A stretch of DNA of 64,000 bases. Origin: Favolaschia claudopus (Eukaryota > Basidiomycota > Agaricomycetes > Agaricales > Mycenaceae). Positions 11,939-23,500 of the stretch are shown here, piece after piece. Each line of letters opens with the position of its first letter. Positions within the stretch are counted from its first letter, which is position 1. The DNA lies in the NCBI GenBank assembly GCA_037176885.1, contig JAWWNJ010000115.1, forward strand, positions 496,001 through 560,000. The letters run 5' to 3'. The position numbers and the translations under genes are program-made. Under the pieces are notes generated by a model. That model searched no databases and had not been told where the DNA came from. It saw only the letters and a program-made list of their open reading frames with translations.

Positions 11939-12344
11939 AGTGTGTGGGACTTTCCGGCTATTGACAATTTGCGCATCGTCATTATTGCCAATTTCGTTCG
12001 CCAATGTGGTGACCGAATTCCATATAACGCGATGGAAACGATGAAGGTCTTGTTCACACCAATACTCAGGGTTGAGGCCATCACTACTCCGCGCCAGGTG
12101 TATTTGGCAGAAAGCTGGAAGTACACCCTCAAGGGCTTGACAGGCACGCATTTTCAATTGACTTTCGCTGAGACCATGATACAGCTAGTGCGCGGGAACC
12201 AACTTTGGTTTAACGATTCCAATGCCATCCGCGTGTTCTCCGAGGGGCTGGATTTTGTAGAAGGACGAGAAGACATCAGCACAACACTGAGGGAAAAACT
12301 CCAGGAAACTCGACGCGTTCTGTGCATAATGACTCACCCACTCG
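11939..12344 (+). pseudogene. Detached C-terminal part of the split DUF6535 gene
   Basis: Joining codon TAT (7660-7662) directly to AGT at 11939 keeps the frame and continues a helical, Leu/Ile-rich protein (VWDFPAIDNLRIVIIANFV) for about 135 residues. The frame stays open to 12514, but beyond about 12345 it runs antisense to the lectin gene and becomes Ser/Pro rich, so the true stop is not clear. The fragment has no start of its own. Assignment to the upstream gene is inference from frame and position. Confidence 0.6.
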
Positions 12345-12995
12345 TTAATACGCCAACCGCGTCATCCACCTCTGCTTCCCCTCCTCCGTCTCACACGTCC
12401 CAACCTTCAGCACATTCGCATTCCCCGTCCCACCGTCGACGTTCAAAAGATTCCCCTCCGGCACCTCAATGCACTGATCCGTGCCCGCCCATTGGAGGCT
12501 CGATTCCAGCATGATCCACTGTTGGGCTTGGTTGTCGGGGGAGCGGGAGCAGGTGGCGATTTGGAGGGTTGAGGTTGGGGTGACTTCGATGCACTAGAAA
12601 GAATGAAGATTTGAGTTTGGATGGGTTGAAGGAAAGAAAGAATACGAAGAAAGAAATATGTCACATGTGGAGGGAGGAGGACAGACCTTGTCGCCGAAAA
12701 TCGTAATTGGCTGTGCACCGCCGTCTTGTGTGAACGAGAGGTTGAAAATTTGGTTGAAGTTCTCCGACGACGACGTCGAGTTTAAGGCAACAATGCAGGG
12801 TTGGATGGTGAGCGGGTCGCCGGAGACGTTGGTCTTGGCTGTGAAGCAAAATTCCGTCGAAGCCGAAACTGTGCAGTCGCGCGCAATCGCATTAGTAGTT
12901 ATAATTGACTTGAAATTGGAGGGTTACGTACCACTACGACCGAGCCCGGTGGGCTGGGAGAGGAAGCTGACGATCGAGTGCGAGCCTGAGCACAT
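12345..12995 (-). CDS. Ricin-B-fold (beta-trefoil) lectin-like protein, 164 residues, three exons
   Basis: Exons are 12995-12932, 12868-12687 and 12593-12345; introns are 63 and 93 nt, and all junctions keep frame. Typical beta-trefoil features appear: the repeated pattern Cys-Ile-Glu-Val, QXW-type motifs (QQW, QRW), LQWAG, and Asn/Gly-rich hairpins (NVDGGTGNANVLKV). Related fungal proteins bind sugars and are often secreted in defence or storage roles; this is the lectin fold only, with no enzymatic chain. No clean signal peptide is seen from the ATG at 12995, so the 5' end may be wrong or lost. The gene ends tail to tail with the split DUF6535 gene. Confidence 0.65.
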
Positions 12996-14795
12996 TGCTT
13001 TCTTAAGCGAAAAAAGAGGCAAGGATGGGGAATGAAGATGCGTACTTGCTCAAGGTTTTTTATAGGATGTTGGTTAATAAATGCGGATAAGGAGAAGGAA
13101 GTTGGATGCCTTGCGACGCGGAACTTGAAATCGTCTTGAACGAATCAGCGCCTTAGTATTCGGGATGAAAGTGGTGTCGGCGTCTTGAATGAACCCTCCC
13201 CGTACAAGGATTGAATCGAAGTTGTTAGTTTAGGCGTTCAGGACGGATCGGGGTAACAACGAGTAGATTTTCCTGAGTGCATTCAATTCAATCTAAGGGT
13301 AAAGAGGAGTGAAAGATATTCGAATTCGCCGGCGAGCGCTGATGGGTAAGTACGAAGACATCGCAGACCAAGGTATGCAAGAGACAATACAGTCCGAGTC
13401 CAGAGATTCGAGCAAATAGAGGGGCGTGAGCAAAAGCTGAGGTCGAACATTCGCCATCGAAAGCGTTGATCAGTGTACCGCGAGATGGGTCGGAGAGCTG
13501 CTTTGAGGGCGGTATGTCTATGGCGTACGCGTTTACCATGACAGGGATACAGAGGAGATCACTGAAATGTTGATTAATTCGTTGATGCTGGGAGGTGATT
13601 CGACCTGAAAGTCACGATTGAGTAGCAGATCGCGAAACAGCCGGTTCGTAAACTACCGGATGGGTGTGTCTATCGAGAATGGAGGTTGTGCAACCGGCAA
13701 CATACAGGACCGGCAGTTCTTCGCCCGCAGAAATAAACCCCTCATGCTTATGCTTGCTTATGAGACTCCGACTCCGATGAGAAATTCAGGGACTTGGGTA
13801 CCGTAACCGTTGACAGTGGCGGCGAGCAGCATAAGAAAGATGTCCGAGTCGTGCATCCCAGAGCCCGTAGACAATGTGTTACGTCGGGAAGTCATTGACG
13901 AGCGGTGTCGGCGGCTTCAGGAGCGGATCGCTGCATGCGCTGGCGCTGGCTGACGGTGATGGCGGTTGATGACGAAGAGGGGTGTTGTTTGGCTGATGCG
14001 CTACATATTTGGCTGCGCCAACGCATGCTACGTAATCAACCTCTTGTCCCAAACATCCACCTCCTCCGAGCTCGAGACTCGACGACATCGCTGCTGCTCT
14101 GCTCTAGTCAACCTCCTCGACGAATATGCTCTCTCCTTACTTGAAAGCTTCGCTGAACGCCGTCCGTGACGCCGTCCGCTGCGAGAAAATTAATTATTTA
14201 CTACCAAGACTTCATTGAAGTCAATCTCTGTTATCTCTCAGGTTACTACTGCTGGATCCTAGCTCTGAAAACTGCACTTCAATCTCGTTTGATAGTATCC
14301 TCTCATTCACGCAGCGAATAATCTCACCTCGACCGTTCCCAGAGGTCTGCAGACTCCTTGATAAGTTTACTTTACCCCGATAACGCCCTCTCTTGACAAG
14401 ATCGTGCGCTATTCACTCCGCTTCCCTCTCTACCTTCATCCTCACCCTACGACGTTTGCAACACGCCTTGTCAAGGGTCCATGGGCTGCGACTCAAATCT
14501 GTGTCAATGCGCTAACGCCTCATCGGCTTTGTATCAACTCCGAGTTCGGATCTCGGGTACCCTCTGGTGTTTATCTTCGTACCCTTTTTACCAGCCACTT
14601 TCAGGATACTGAGCCCGGCAGACTTTCGTTCTCTGAAGTGAGTAGTCGTTGACTCTTTTCGTTTCTTTCTCTCTATCCGCTGCTGAACTCACCGTTTGCA
14701 AATTTTCAAGGCCCACCGCAGCACTGCTTCTTTTCCTTTCTTACTTGTACATCCGTACGTGAAGGTTATTATCCCGCTGATATAAACGGCCAGGA
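12996..14795. other. Gene-poor spacer
   Basis: I see no recognisable gene. A leftward frame at 13288-13539 reads like protein (83 residues) but has no motif and no clear splice partners. From about 14200 on the sequence is CT-rich and leads into the tRNA-like repeat cluster. Confidence 0.4.
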
Positions 14796-14886
14796 GGGTC
14801 CAACGACTTCCGAATACCACCCGTGAATGGGGAAATACCAAGCAACCCACGTTCGTGTTCGGGTCGGGTTCGATTCCCGAGGATCC
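14796..14886 (+). repeat. tRNA-like (SINE-type) module 1 of the 15 kb cluster
   Basis: TCGGG-TTCGATT-CCCGA (14864-14880) is a perfect T-arm and contains a Pol III B-box (GGTTCGATTCC). GGATCC right after it can pair, with one G-U, with GGGTCC at 14796. The D and anticodon arms are not canonical, so I call this tRNA-derived, not a working tRNA gene. Confidence 0.55.
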
Positions 14887-15082
14887 GCATCCGCTGTCTT
14901 TTCCATTTTTCCTTTTGCTTTATGGCTAACGACGTACTAACATTCTAGTTGTTCAAAACGATCTCTTCTCTATCTTTTGTAGGGATCTTTTTCGTTCAAT
15001 TGGCCAGGTACGGAGGTTTGTTTGACTCCAACTGCGTTTCCATTTCTCTTTGTTACTTGGTTGTTCTAACAGCACTACAGCG

Positions 15083-15174
15083 ACCACAACCTGAACACCG
15101 CCGGTGATGGATAATATTCGCTGACTCGTACGCGTGTTCCTGTAACCTGTTGGGTCAATTCCCGAGGATCAGTC
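15083..15174 (+). repeat. tRNA-like module 2
   Basis: It shares with module 3 the stretches GCGACCACAACCTGAACA and CACTGACTCGTACG (with small changes) and ends in a degenerate T-arm, TTGGG-TCAATT-CCCGAGGATC. Confidence 0.45.
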
Positions 15175-15337
15175 TTCCTGCTTGTGCTGACTTTCTTTCA
15201 TTTTTCTTTTAGGGTTGACAACTCAGTTGCTGTCCAATCGCACCGAAATAATGTGTTTTCTTCTCGGCTCGTGCGAAGTGAGTCGAATGGAACCCTGATT
15301 GGCGAATTGGTCTAGGCCTCATTTGGTCTAACAGCAT

Positions 15338-15430
15338 CACAGCGACCACAACCTGAACAACGCTGATGATGGATCATAACACTCACTGACTCGTACGCGT
15401 GTTCCGTCGGGTTCGATTCCCGAGGATTCG
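15338..15430 (+). repeat. tRNA-like module 3
   Basis: A perfect T-arm TCGGG-TTCGATT-CCCGA lies at 15407-15423 and is followed by GGATTC. The body resembles module 2. A CT-rich tract and AGGGTCAACGACG follow, as after modules 1 and 2. Confidence 0.5.
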
Positions 15431-15621
15431 CCTTCCTGGTTCTGCTCTCTTTTTCTTCAGGGTCAACGACGTACGTGATTTCGTTGCACCAAAACAGTTC
15501 TCTTTTCTCGACGTCATCTTCTTCGTTCAATTCCCTGGAAGGTGAGTTAAGTGTTTGGTTTTGGTTTTGGCTTCGGTTGCATTCCAATTCCAATTTTCTT
15601 GTTCTCTCGTTCAAACTGAAA

Positions 15622-15717
15622 GTAATGCAGCGAATACTCCCTTGATAAGGAGGGAGGACAGTGACAATCGACTTGCGTTCGTGTGCTGATATATCGGGTT
15701 CGATTCCCGCGCATCCA
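15622..15717 (+). repeat. tRNA-like module 4
   Basis: The T-arm ATCGGG-TTCGATT-CCCGCG is at about 15694-15711, again followed by a CT-rich tract. The four modules are spaced by about 250-290 bp, which suggests tandem growth of a SINE-like unit. Confidence 0.45.
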
Positions 15718-16032
15718 TTTCGTCAGGTTGAAGCCTCCTTTTTCTTCAATTCCTTTCTGTTTTGGATTGACAAGGTATTTGCTTCCACCCATTCGCGTCA
15801 CAGAAGCCCATGAAGCCCATAAGTGACTTCTGCTGATTCTTGAATGTAGCTTGTGTCTTCGTCTTTTTGCCCCACTTTTTCTTTCATTAGTATATAATAC
15901 TCAAGTCCAATCCAAATCAATTAAGGCGTCTACTTCATCGTGGGAAACAGTTGCGACTTTTCTCATTGCAATTGCGCCAGGCCATGCGGACCAGAATACG
16001 TCCTCTCTTACCAGCTCGACGACGACAAACCC

Positions 16033-16709
16033 ATGAACGAGCGCACTCCTTTGCTCGCCGACGCCGGGGAAAATCTCAACCTCGGCAATGGGAGATACGA
16101 TTCCGACGTCGACAACAGGGAACCTCACTCGGGCGCTGTTTCGTATGGCAAGTCGTGTGCTGAGAATGCCGGCGAATGTGTGCTTGGCGGGCTCGGACTC
16201 GGTGTCTCGCTGCTGCTCGAGAATCGGGGTACGACGGCGCGCGATCATCTTGCGTTGGAACGAACTTTTCTTGCGTACCTACGCACGAGTCTGGCTCTCG
16301 CCGCGGGAGGTGTCGGTATGTGCTATCTTATCCTCCTCATCTGAAGTTCAAGAGGGAGGAAGACTCATAATGAACATAGTTATGGGACAGCTCCTCGATT
16401 TACCAGGTTCAGTTTTTGGATCCTACGCACGCCCATTGGCAGCTTCGTGCATCGTTCTGGCGGTGTATGTTCTTCTCGTAGGTGAGTCTAAATCTCCATA
16501 ATCGTTCTCTTTCTTCGTGGGATTCTCGATAATGAAGTTGAAAAGGAATTGCCCGGTATTTTACGGTGCAGAATGAGCTCACTAAAGGTGTTTTCACCGT
16601 TGCTCGGTTCCATGTTGGAGTGATTGCGCTCGGTTTGGCTGGGATTGTCTCGGCAATTCTTGTACTCCTTGCGCGAACGCAAAGGGAAACAATCCTTCTT
16701 ACTTTATAG
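16033..16709 (+). CDS. DUF202 family membrane protein, 182 residues, three exons
   Basis: Exons are 16033-16315, 16380-16481 and 16546-16709, with two 64 nt introns in phase. The diagnostic DUF202 block ENRGTTARDHLALERTFLAY, then LRTSLALAAGGV, leads into TM1. YARPLAASCIVLAVYVLLVG is TM2, then ARYFTVQNELTKGVF, and a third hydrophobic helix (VGVIALGLAGIVSAILVLL) precedes a short tail. Fungal members are small three-helix proteins of vacuole or other membranes; some are linked to the vacuolar transporter chaperone (VTC) complex, but this copy lacks SPX or VTC domains. The N-terminal ~60 residues are hydrophilic and include a possible acidic/dileucine-like motif (ERTPLL), common in vacuole-targeted proteins. 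Confidence 0.85.
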
Positions 16710-18324
16710 TTGAACCGCCTGTCTGTCGCTACGAGCACTCGAATTGCATCATTCGAACAACTTGAAGTGAGTTCACTGGCAAGAGGCACACGTGATGCAT
16801 AAAATTTCTTTTGGCAAGATAGAAAGAGATCCGCTTTTGCTTTATCGAAGTATAAGTATACGAGCCGAGCCGCGCAACAGGCGGAACGAACGAGAAAGCA
16901 GATTGGACTCGATGAGGGAACATAAGCGATGTTGTTCATGTTGTGAGCGGCATCCCGGCGCAATTCAATCTCCGCTCTTGTGACTCCCGTTACTTCGTTT
17001 CGTCCTTCCTGCCAACACCCACCTTCACAACCCTCGTCGAACGTCCTTCGCCTCCTTCAAGCATGCCCACTCCCATACTGTGCCTCCACTTGATTCACCT
17101 TGAGGTTTTGGCAGGCTCCCACTTGCCACTGCGTAAACTCGACGCGTCGAAGTTGCGCCCCCAGTGGCTACCACGTCGGGGAGACTATGGGGAGTGATTA
17201 GAGGGGGCACTTAAGTGTCTTCAACTTCACTGGTATGACTCTGGGCCCCCGGGGCCACTCGGGTGAGTAATCCCTTCCTGGAACTCGCGAACCGTCTTTC
17301 CAATTCCTTTCCTACCGAGTACGACGCGTCGGTGCGGCGCCGGCTTGGTGCTGGGTGTCCGAACGTGGCGCGCTTCTTGCGAGACGCGTTGCTTTGCTCG
17401 TTCCTTGCCATATATACTTGGATACGACGCGTCCTTCCCAACGCCCACTGCGCGTCCCCGAGTGCACCTGTACTCGATCGAAAGTACGCAACTCTGATTG
17501 ATTGTGACACTCCGCTCCTGTGTTCTCCCACCAATCTCCCACCATCTTCACCGCTCTGACTCTCTGAGCAACGCTCTTTCCTTAACTGCCCTGCGACATC
17601 TGAAACGGTTGGAAGGGTACTCCTCGAACTCCCCTAATCGGTACTCCAACGATTCTGTCCATCAGGAATCAGGATTCACCCGCTCCAGCTTGATCCTGAT
17701 TGTAGGCAATTGGCAAAACTCAAACAAGTACCGTCTACTTCCTATGATAGAATTCATCCAGGATTTATTCTTTCCTTGTCTACAGACTGGCCTTCTTGTT
17801 GGACGACTGTTTGTTGAATTTACCCTCGGATGCCGGGCTCCTTGGTCCGCTCAGCTCGATTTCTCTCTAATTTCAGACGTGCGGGCAACGTGCAGACGAC
17901 CGAAGAACTCAAAGAGGTCCGAAAGCTTTAATTACTCGCGGCACGTCCGGTACGCATCTGAAACTGCATCCGTTGCTTCTCCTCTCCGACCTTCTCGTCG
18001 CAGTGGAAAAAGCATACGAACCTCGTACTGACAATATCTTGGCAAGGTATTCCACCTTCCCTTCCGAGTCAATCTCCCTTACATAAGATGTCTGAGCTGC
18101 ATATCCATGTATCGTGAAGTTTTAACACCTGAAACGGGTTATACGCTCCGCTTCGACTTCCCACACAGGACTTCTCCCTTCAGCCAAAATAGCACCCAGT
18201 GGGAGGCCCGATGACGAATCCAGCGTCCCGGATTTCCTCTGTTTCTCCGCGCTATGCAATAAAGACTCGGCCAGCTAATGACGACGAGACGTCTTCCGTC
18301 GAACTTCCCTGTTAACCCTCAGCA
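16710..18324. other. Long spacer without a confident gene
   Basis: Part of 17050-17480 is GC-rich with several ACGCGTC motifs and open frames on both strands. A 177-codon frame at 17498-18031 has ordinary composition but no motif or sensible splice partners. I do not call a gene here. Confidence 0.35.
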
Positions 18325-19816
18325 ATGTCCTGCCCCGAGTTCGAGGTCGATAATACGTTCGGTGAGTGCCTTGTATCTTCTTTGTATCCGCTCCATCTGC
18401 TAATTATCAATATGCAGGCGTCTTGCTGATCGGCGCTCTGTTCTCGTATACGTTACTCGGAATAAGTACGATTCAAGTGTACATTTACTTCAAGCGCTTT
18501 CCGCAGGATTCAGGGAAAGTCAAGCTGATGGTGCGCGACAATAAATCATATCTCAACTTTTATCCACTTACTTACTCCCATCTTCGTGTAAGGTTGCTGG
18601 CGTATGGTACGACGTTTTTTCAGATCTCCCTTCAACCTTGCGCAGCGTAGGCTGAGTCGTGTGTTGTCCCGCAGGTTAGGAGAGATCGGGCAATCTATCA
18701 GCTTCGCGCATGCCCTCTACACCATGCTCATAACCAATTTCGGGCACCCAGAACGGCTGGTGCGCTTCCCGACCTCGCTCATCGTCTCAGCGTTTCTAGC
18801 CAGTCTCGTTTCGTTCACCGGTTCGCCCCTTCGAATCCCCTTTCAATGCTAAACAGCATTTGATTTTGATTTTTGAAGTGCAAGTGTTCTTCGCATTCAG
18901 AATCTACACGCTATCAAAGAGTCTGTGGATCCCCGGCATTTGCTGGACGTTCTCGCTCTTCCGACTCATTCCCCCGAATGTCATTCTATTTGGGTGGGGT
19001 CTAAGGGATCCGGCTCCAGAGATTCTGGCGAGGTGGGGACCGCTTTTTAATGCGATATGGGCGGTTAGTGCGGTGAATGATCTGCTTATCGCTGGGACTA
19101 TGGTGTGTCGGCTGTATTGAGTCCTCGAATCGAAAGGAACTAATTCATAACTACTTGAAGGTAACGCTGTTGAGACAGAGACGGGCAGAGGTGCTTCGGA
19201 GGTACGAGTGCCGTTCCTTTGTCTATCTTCCTATCGTTGCTTGACGGGAATCGCAGAACTTCCTTGGTCTTGGATAAATTGATAGCCTGGACGATTGAAA
19301 CGGGGGTGGTTACAAGGTGCGTATTAAGCATAAATAACACTCTATCTCCTCACGCATGTCTAACGACCTCTGTATTTAGCATCTGCAGTATAGTCATGCT
19401 TGTCGTTGTGCGTTCATTAATATTGCCCTTGCATGATTCTCACGAAACGGGATTCACCCTTTGTTAGTTTCTAACGCTACGAATGACGTGTGAGTATGGT
19501 TTCAAGCTCAGTAATTGCCGCTTTCATCTATATATTAGTCGTATGGCTCGCCATATTCATAGTGATTCCACGATGTGCGTATTTTCCTCTTTGAGTCTCC
19601 GATGCGCGAACGGAAGACAAATATTGAACCCCCTCCCTTCTAGTGTTCGCCAATTCGCTGTTAGTCAGGTACGTCTTTGGTTCGGTCTCATTCACTAACA
19701 TGTATGACCTGACGAGGCAATCATTGGTTCTTGAACATAGCCTCAACTCACGAACCTATCTACGCTCCGCATTTCAACCATCTTTCCCGAGTAGCGGAGT
19801 AAGCGAATATTTTTGA
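18325..19816 (+). CDS. DUF6534 seven-helix-type membrane protein, 273 residues, 12 exons
   Basis: Exons: 18325-18361, 18418-18530, 18593-18606, 18675-18820, 18879-19102, 19161-19201, 19257-19316, 19380-19407, 19468-19489, 19539-19574, 19644-19668 and 19741-19816. They sum to 822 nt and every junction keeps frame. The order of family motifs is complete: NTFGVLLIGALFSYTLLG, QVYIYFKRFPQDS, ISFAHALYTMLITNFGHPE, QVFFAFRIYTLSKSLWIPG, AIWAVSAVNDLLIAGTM, LVLDKLIAWTIETGVVT, FVWLAIFIVIPRLFANSLL and SLNSR. DUF6534 proteins are abundant in Agaricomycetes, have about seven hydrophobic helices and no established function. Three exons are only 14, 22 and 25 nt long. The donor after IAGTM (GTGTGT) was chosen because the alternatives create a stop. 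Confidence 0.85.
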
Positions 19817-20287
19817 TTGCACGATTCCCGTTGATTGAGTGACTCTGAATCCTCCTTTCCTTTAGCTCAGCAGCCTCCGACCACGACTTCGCCAACCCTC
19901 GGAACCGTTGAATATTTCGGTGGAGATGAATAAAATTACCTCGATGAGCACGGACGATCCGCATGAGGATTGATTGATTTTCGTTTGATTCGGGTTCGAA
20001 TTCGTGAAAGACCGGATTTGAATGCATGCTCGAAAGGGGGTAGAAACTATATACGAATAAGTAATGCTAGTTGTGATGTACATTCAACCATATTCAGTGA
20101 AACAATGAAGGCGCTCAGGGCGCCGATAATCGCAACTTGAACTTGTGCGTTGAGTTTGGGTTGATCTGCGAAGGATCGCTGCCATCAAAAGCAAGAATCA
20201 TCTCTGAGATCTTAGCTGCTCCGACCGACTCCAAATTTCTTTTACACGCATCCAGGACTGGCCGATTTTTTCCGCACAACAATTCGC
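19817..20287. other. Spacer between the DUF6534 gene and the transposon
   Basis: No coding frame with support was found. It holds the 3' flank of the membrane-protein gene and the left insertion flank of the transposon. Confidence 0.4.
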
Positions 20288-20292
20288 GATCA

Positions 20293-20423
20293 TGACTGAA
20301 CGACGGCGATCACTGTTCGGTGATCGTGGTTACCCAGCGTGACTCTCTGTGACAGCTCTCTTTTCCTCTCATCTCCAAGAGGTGAGCGATCAAAAAGTCC
20401 GTGACACAGGGCTCCAAAAGTCG
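20293..20423 (+). repeat. Left terminal inverted repeat of the 7.5 kb transposon
   Basis: This is the uninterrupted copy. It pairs with 27754-27836 plus the stretch just left of 26030. A run of G follows in the left copy (20430-20447); on the right the matching place carries a run of C on the same reading. Confidence 0.75.
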
Positions 20424-20583
20424 AGCGACCCGGGGGGGAGGGGGGGTACGTCATTGATGGGTTATGATAAGGCGAGATAACAATAGATAACGCTGCCAGC
20501 GGACAAGTGCCAGCACGCATCGTCGCTTCAATACTGTGCTTATTCTATGTAAATTGTTCTCATTCACCCAATACAAATACTGC

Positions 20584-23500
20584 TCAACCACCTCGTGGCC
20601 CTCCCCGCCTTCCCCGTTTCCCGGCCCCGCGTTGGCCACCACTCTGGCCTCTCTTCGGCACACGACTAGCATCTTCTTCTAAAACCTGGGCGACTTTGCT
20701 GAATGGCTGTGGGACTGAAGACTCCGGAATACCGAGCGCCAGCTCCTCCGCTTTCTCTATCCGTACATTCTCCCACACTTTGAATGGTAGAAGCATGCCC
20801 TCGGGCTGCAGAGGTGAGGCGTACTCGGAATGCTGGTCGAGTAGGTGCTGTGGCATGTTATATCGCCATACAGCGGGGTATGTGGGATATCGGCTCTGGG
20901 GGACCGGGCAAAGACCACAGATAATTGGGAGGTTTCTTGACGGTGTCGTAGCTGAACCTTTGTTCGCTGTCTGATACTGAAATTTGACTTCATATTTGCA
21001 TTTTGTGATGATTTCGAATGACTGGCCCTTTGGTTTCATCGAAACAGCACATTCAGGGCGACCTGATCGACCACAGAACCCGCATGGATACGACTCTCCG
21101 ACCTACAACAAATAAGTCACCGAACACCAGCCTGCTCAGTGACGTCCACGTACCTCGGGATATGTTTTCACTTCTCCTGTTTTTTTCCCTCTCTTCTCTC
21201 GTTCGACCTCGCCAGCATTGCGCAATTTGCGTAAGATATGTGCTCCCATATGGCCGCGCCAATTGGACGGCACCTCTGAGCAGTAGAGGCATGGGTCCTC
21301 GGCAGATTTTGCGGTGATGAACGCAGTCCCGCCGTCAGATAACAACGCTGGTATTCCTGTAAATATATATGAGGTATCTGAGAACGACGCAAGGCAGATT
21401 GAGCTGACCTGTCGCCCACGAGTACGGAAACCCCGCGAGTTCATCCTTGATATTCGGCATCTCTCGCAACCCCGTCTGTGCAGCTTCGACGCGCTTCCAT
21501 AGCTCCTCCGTCAATGCTCCCAGTAGATTGTGCTCCATCGCCCACGTCGTGCCCGTGGAGTTGATGTGTTGCATGTCCTCGGTAGCAAGACGGTCGTGAG
21601 CGGTAACGGCTTTGGGATTGACAGGCTCAACAAGATGCCCTGCAACGGAGATGATGTGCGGTGTGTCTGTGGCTATCTGTGTTCCCTTGATTGTGCTCTT
21701 GGTCATCAGATACGACCCCAGCCACAACCAACTCCAAGTCGACTCGATGGGAATCTCTTCCGATGAGTCGCTGAAGACGTCGTCTTGTGTTCGGACAACA
21801 GCTTTGAGTTTGAGAATTTGACCGGACATTTTGACATTAGCCTTTGGATTCTTGATGGACGCCGCGTTCACGTCCGTAGCACGTTTGCCGTCAACAAGAA
21901 TCTCCGTGCAGCGAACGAGGGCGAGGGAAACATTGGTGGATGTGCGGATGAGCGTCGTAAATGGGTCTCCGACAATGAATGAGGAGCCGGTGATACCGCC
22001 GCCTAGCCGAGTTGCGTTTGGTTTAGTGAAAGTACGGACTTTCTTGATTGCCATGCCCATTGCGCGTTCAGTGCGATTTTTCGATTTAGCGATGAACTCT
22101 TTGTTGAGAATGAGACGGCATATAGATGCCTTGTGTACGAATTTGTTGTTTTCGTCGAGGAGGTAGTCTTCGGGGCGAACACCGGGGCGCGGGTCCAACT
22201 TGAGCACAACAGGCTCCGAATCTTCGTTCTGAATATCTTCTACGAAAGGGAGGGCAGGGGTCTGCAAGTCAGGAATCAAATCATCGAACCTATCGGGGTC
22301 TTGATAGACAAGAGTCGATGATTGGATAGTAGAGACAATGGAGGACGGGGCGTCAGGAGACGAGTCAGACGTTGTCGAGGTCGTGGCCGGAGGTAGAGAT
22401 CTGTCTGGTTCGTCGGAAATACCAGGATAAAGACCGCCCCCGTGAGGTCGTAGAAAATCCAAGCCGGGCGTAGACGCCAGAATGGCTGCAATGTCGAAGA
22501 CACTGGAGTCAAGGTGAGAATGCGTACGAAATATTCGCATAGCCTCTACACGCCCTCTCCACCACGAAGCACCCAAGTCACAGTGCCCAACCACATAATC
22601 TCCACTGAAGTTGTACTCGTTGAGGTGGTCTTTGATCTCCTTCCGAGTGACATTTCGTCGGCGGTGCCCGGGATGAAGGCCGGGATTGCGCTCGTGTACA
22701 CCTTGTATATCACAAGCCCAGCCTGTCCGTTCGACTCCCTGCTTGAAATTCATGGCGGAATTATGCCCACCAAGCTCCCGCGTGTATCCGAAATGCTGCT
22801 CTACCGGATCCGTGCCGTCATGGTATGCGTTGACTTTTCCCTCCGGATCCAACTCCTGCTGCTTCGCGACGGTGAAGACGATGTTCTTTATCATTGTTTG
22901 AGAGTCGCCGTACAGCTGATTGCTCATAAATTTGAGACGGAACGTTCGGAAGAGCACAAAGCTCATGTTGGCGTATAAACTGAGGGAATATATTTGATCG
23001 CTGAGGGATGCAGAGGGGAGGGTAAATGCGTTGAGAAGAGCTTCGAGCATGAAGCTCAGAAGGTCAATCGCATCGAGATCGGAGTTGAGATTCACCTCGG
23101 AAGCAGGCACGTCGAATTCCGCACGAGATTGACGAAGCTGGACAATGGTCTCCAAAAGCTCGATGGCCGTCGGTACGTCCTGAGGGTCATCTGGGTTGAG
23201 CAGTAGGTTTACTGATGCAGCATCTTGATCAGGGAGAAGAAGGAGGCACCGTGTCAGAGAGACAGGACCAACAACCCGGCCATTGTCTAAGGCGATTCCC
23301 AAGACATGACGAAGCAGTGTGCAATGTCCTATATGCGATTTTGTCAGGCGGGTCATCCGTGAAGTGAGTCAACACAACGTACGCTTTATAATGTGCCGCC
23401 AATCAAATGTGATGAGGATTCTGCAAGGACCAGTGAAGAGATTCAGGCCGAGAAGATTCGACAGCGTGAAATGGAGAGTGTCTTCTGGCCCGAGCTCAAA

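Noticed and set aside
17498..18031. 177-codon plus-strand frame
   Set aside because: No motif, no signal peptide, no splice partners, and ordinary spacer composition. It could still be part of an unknown gene.
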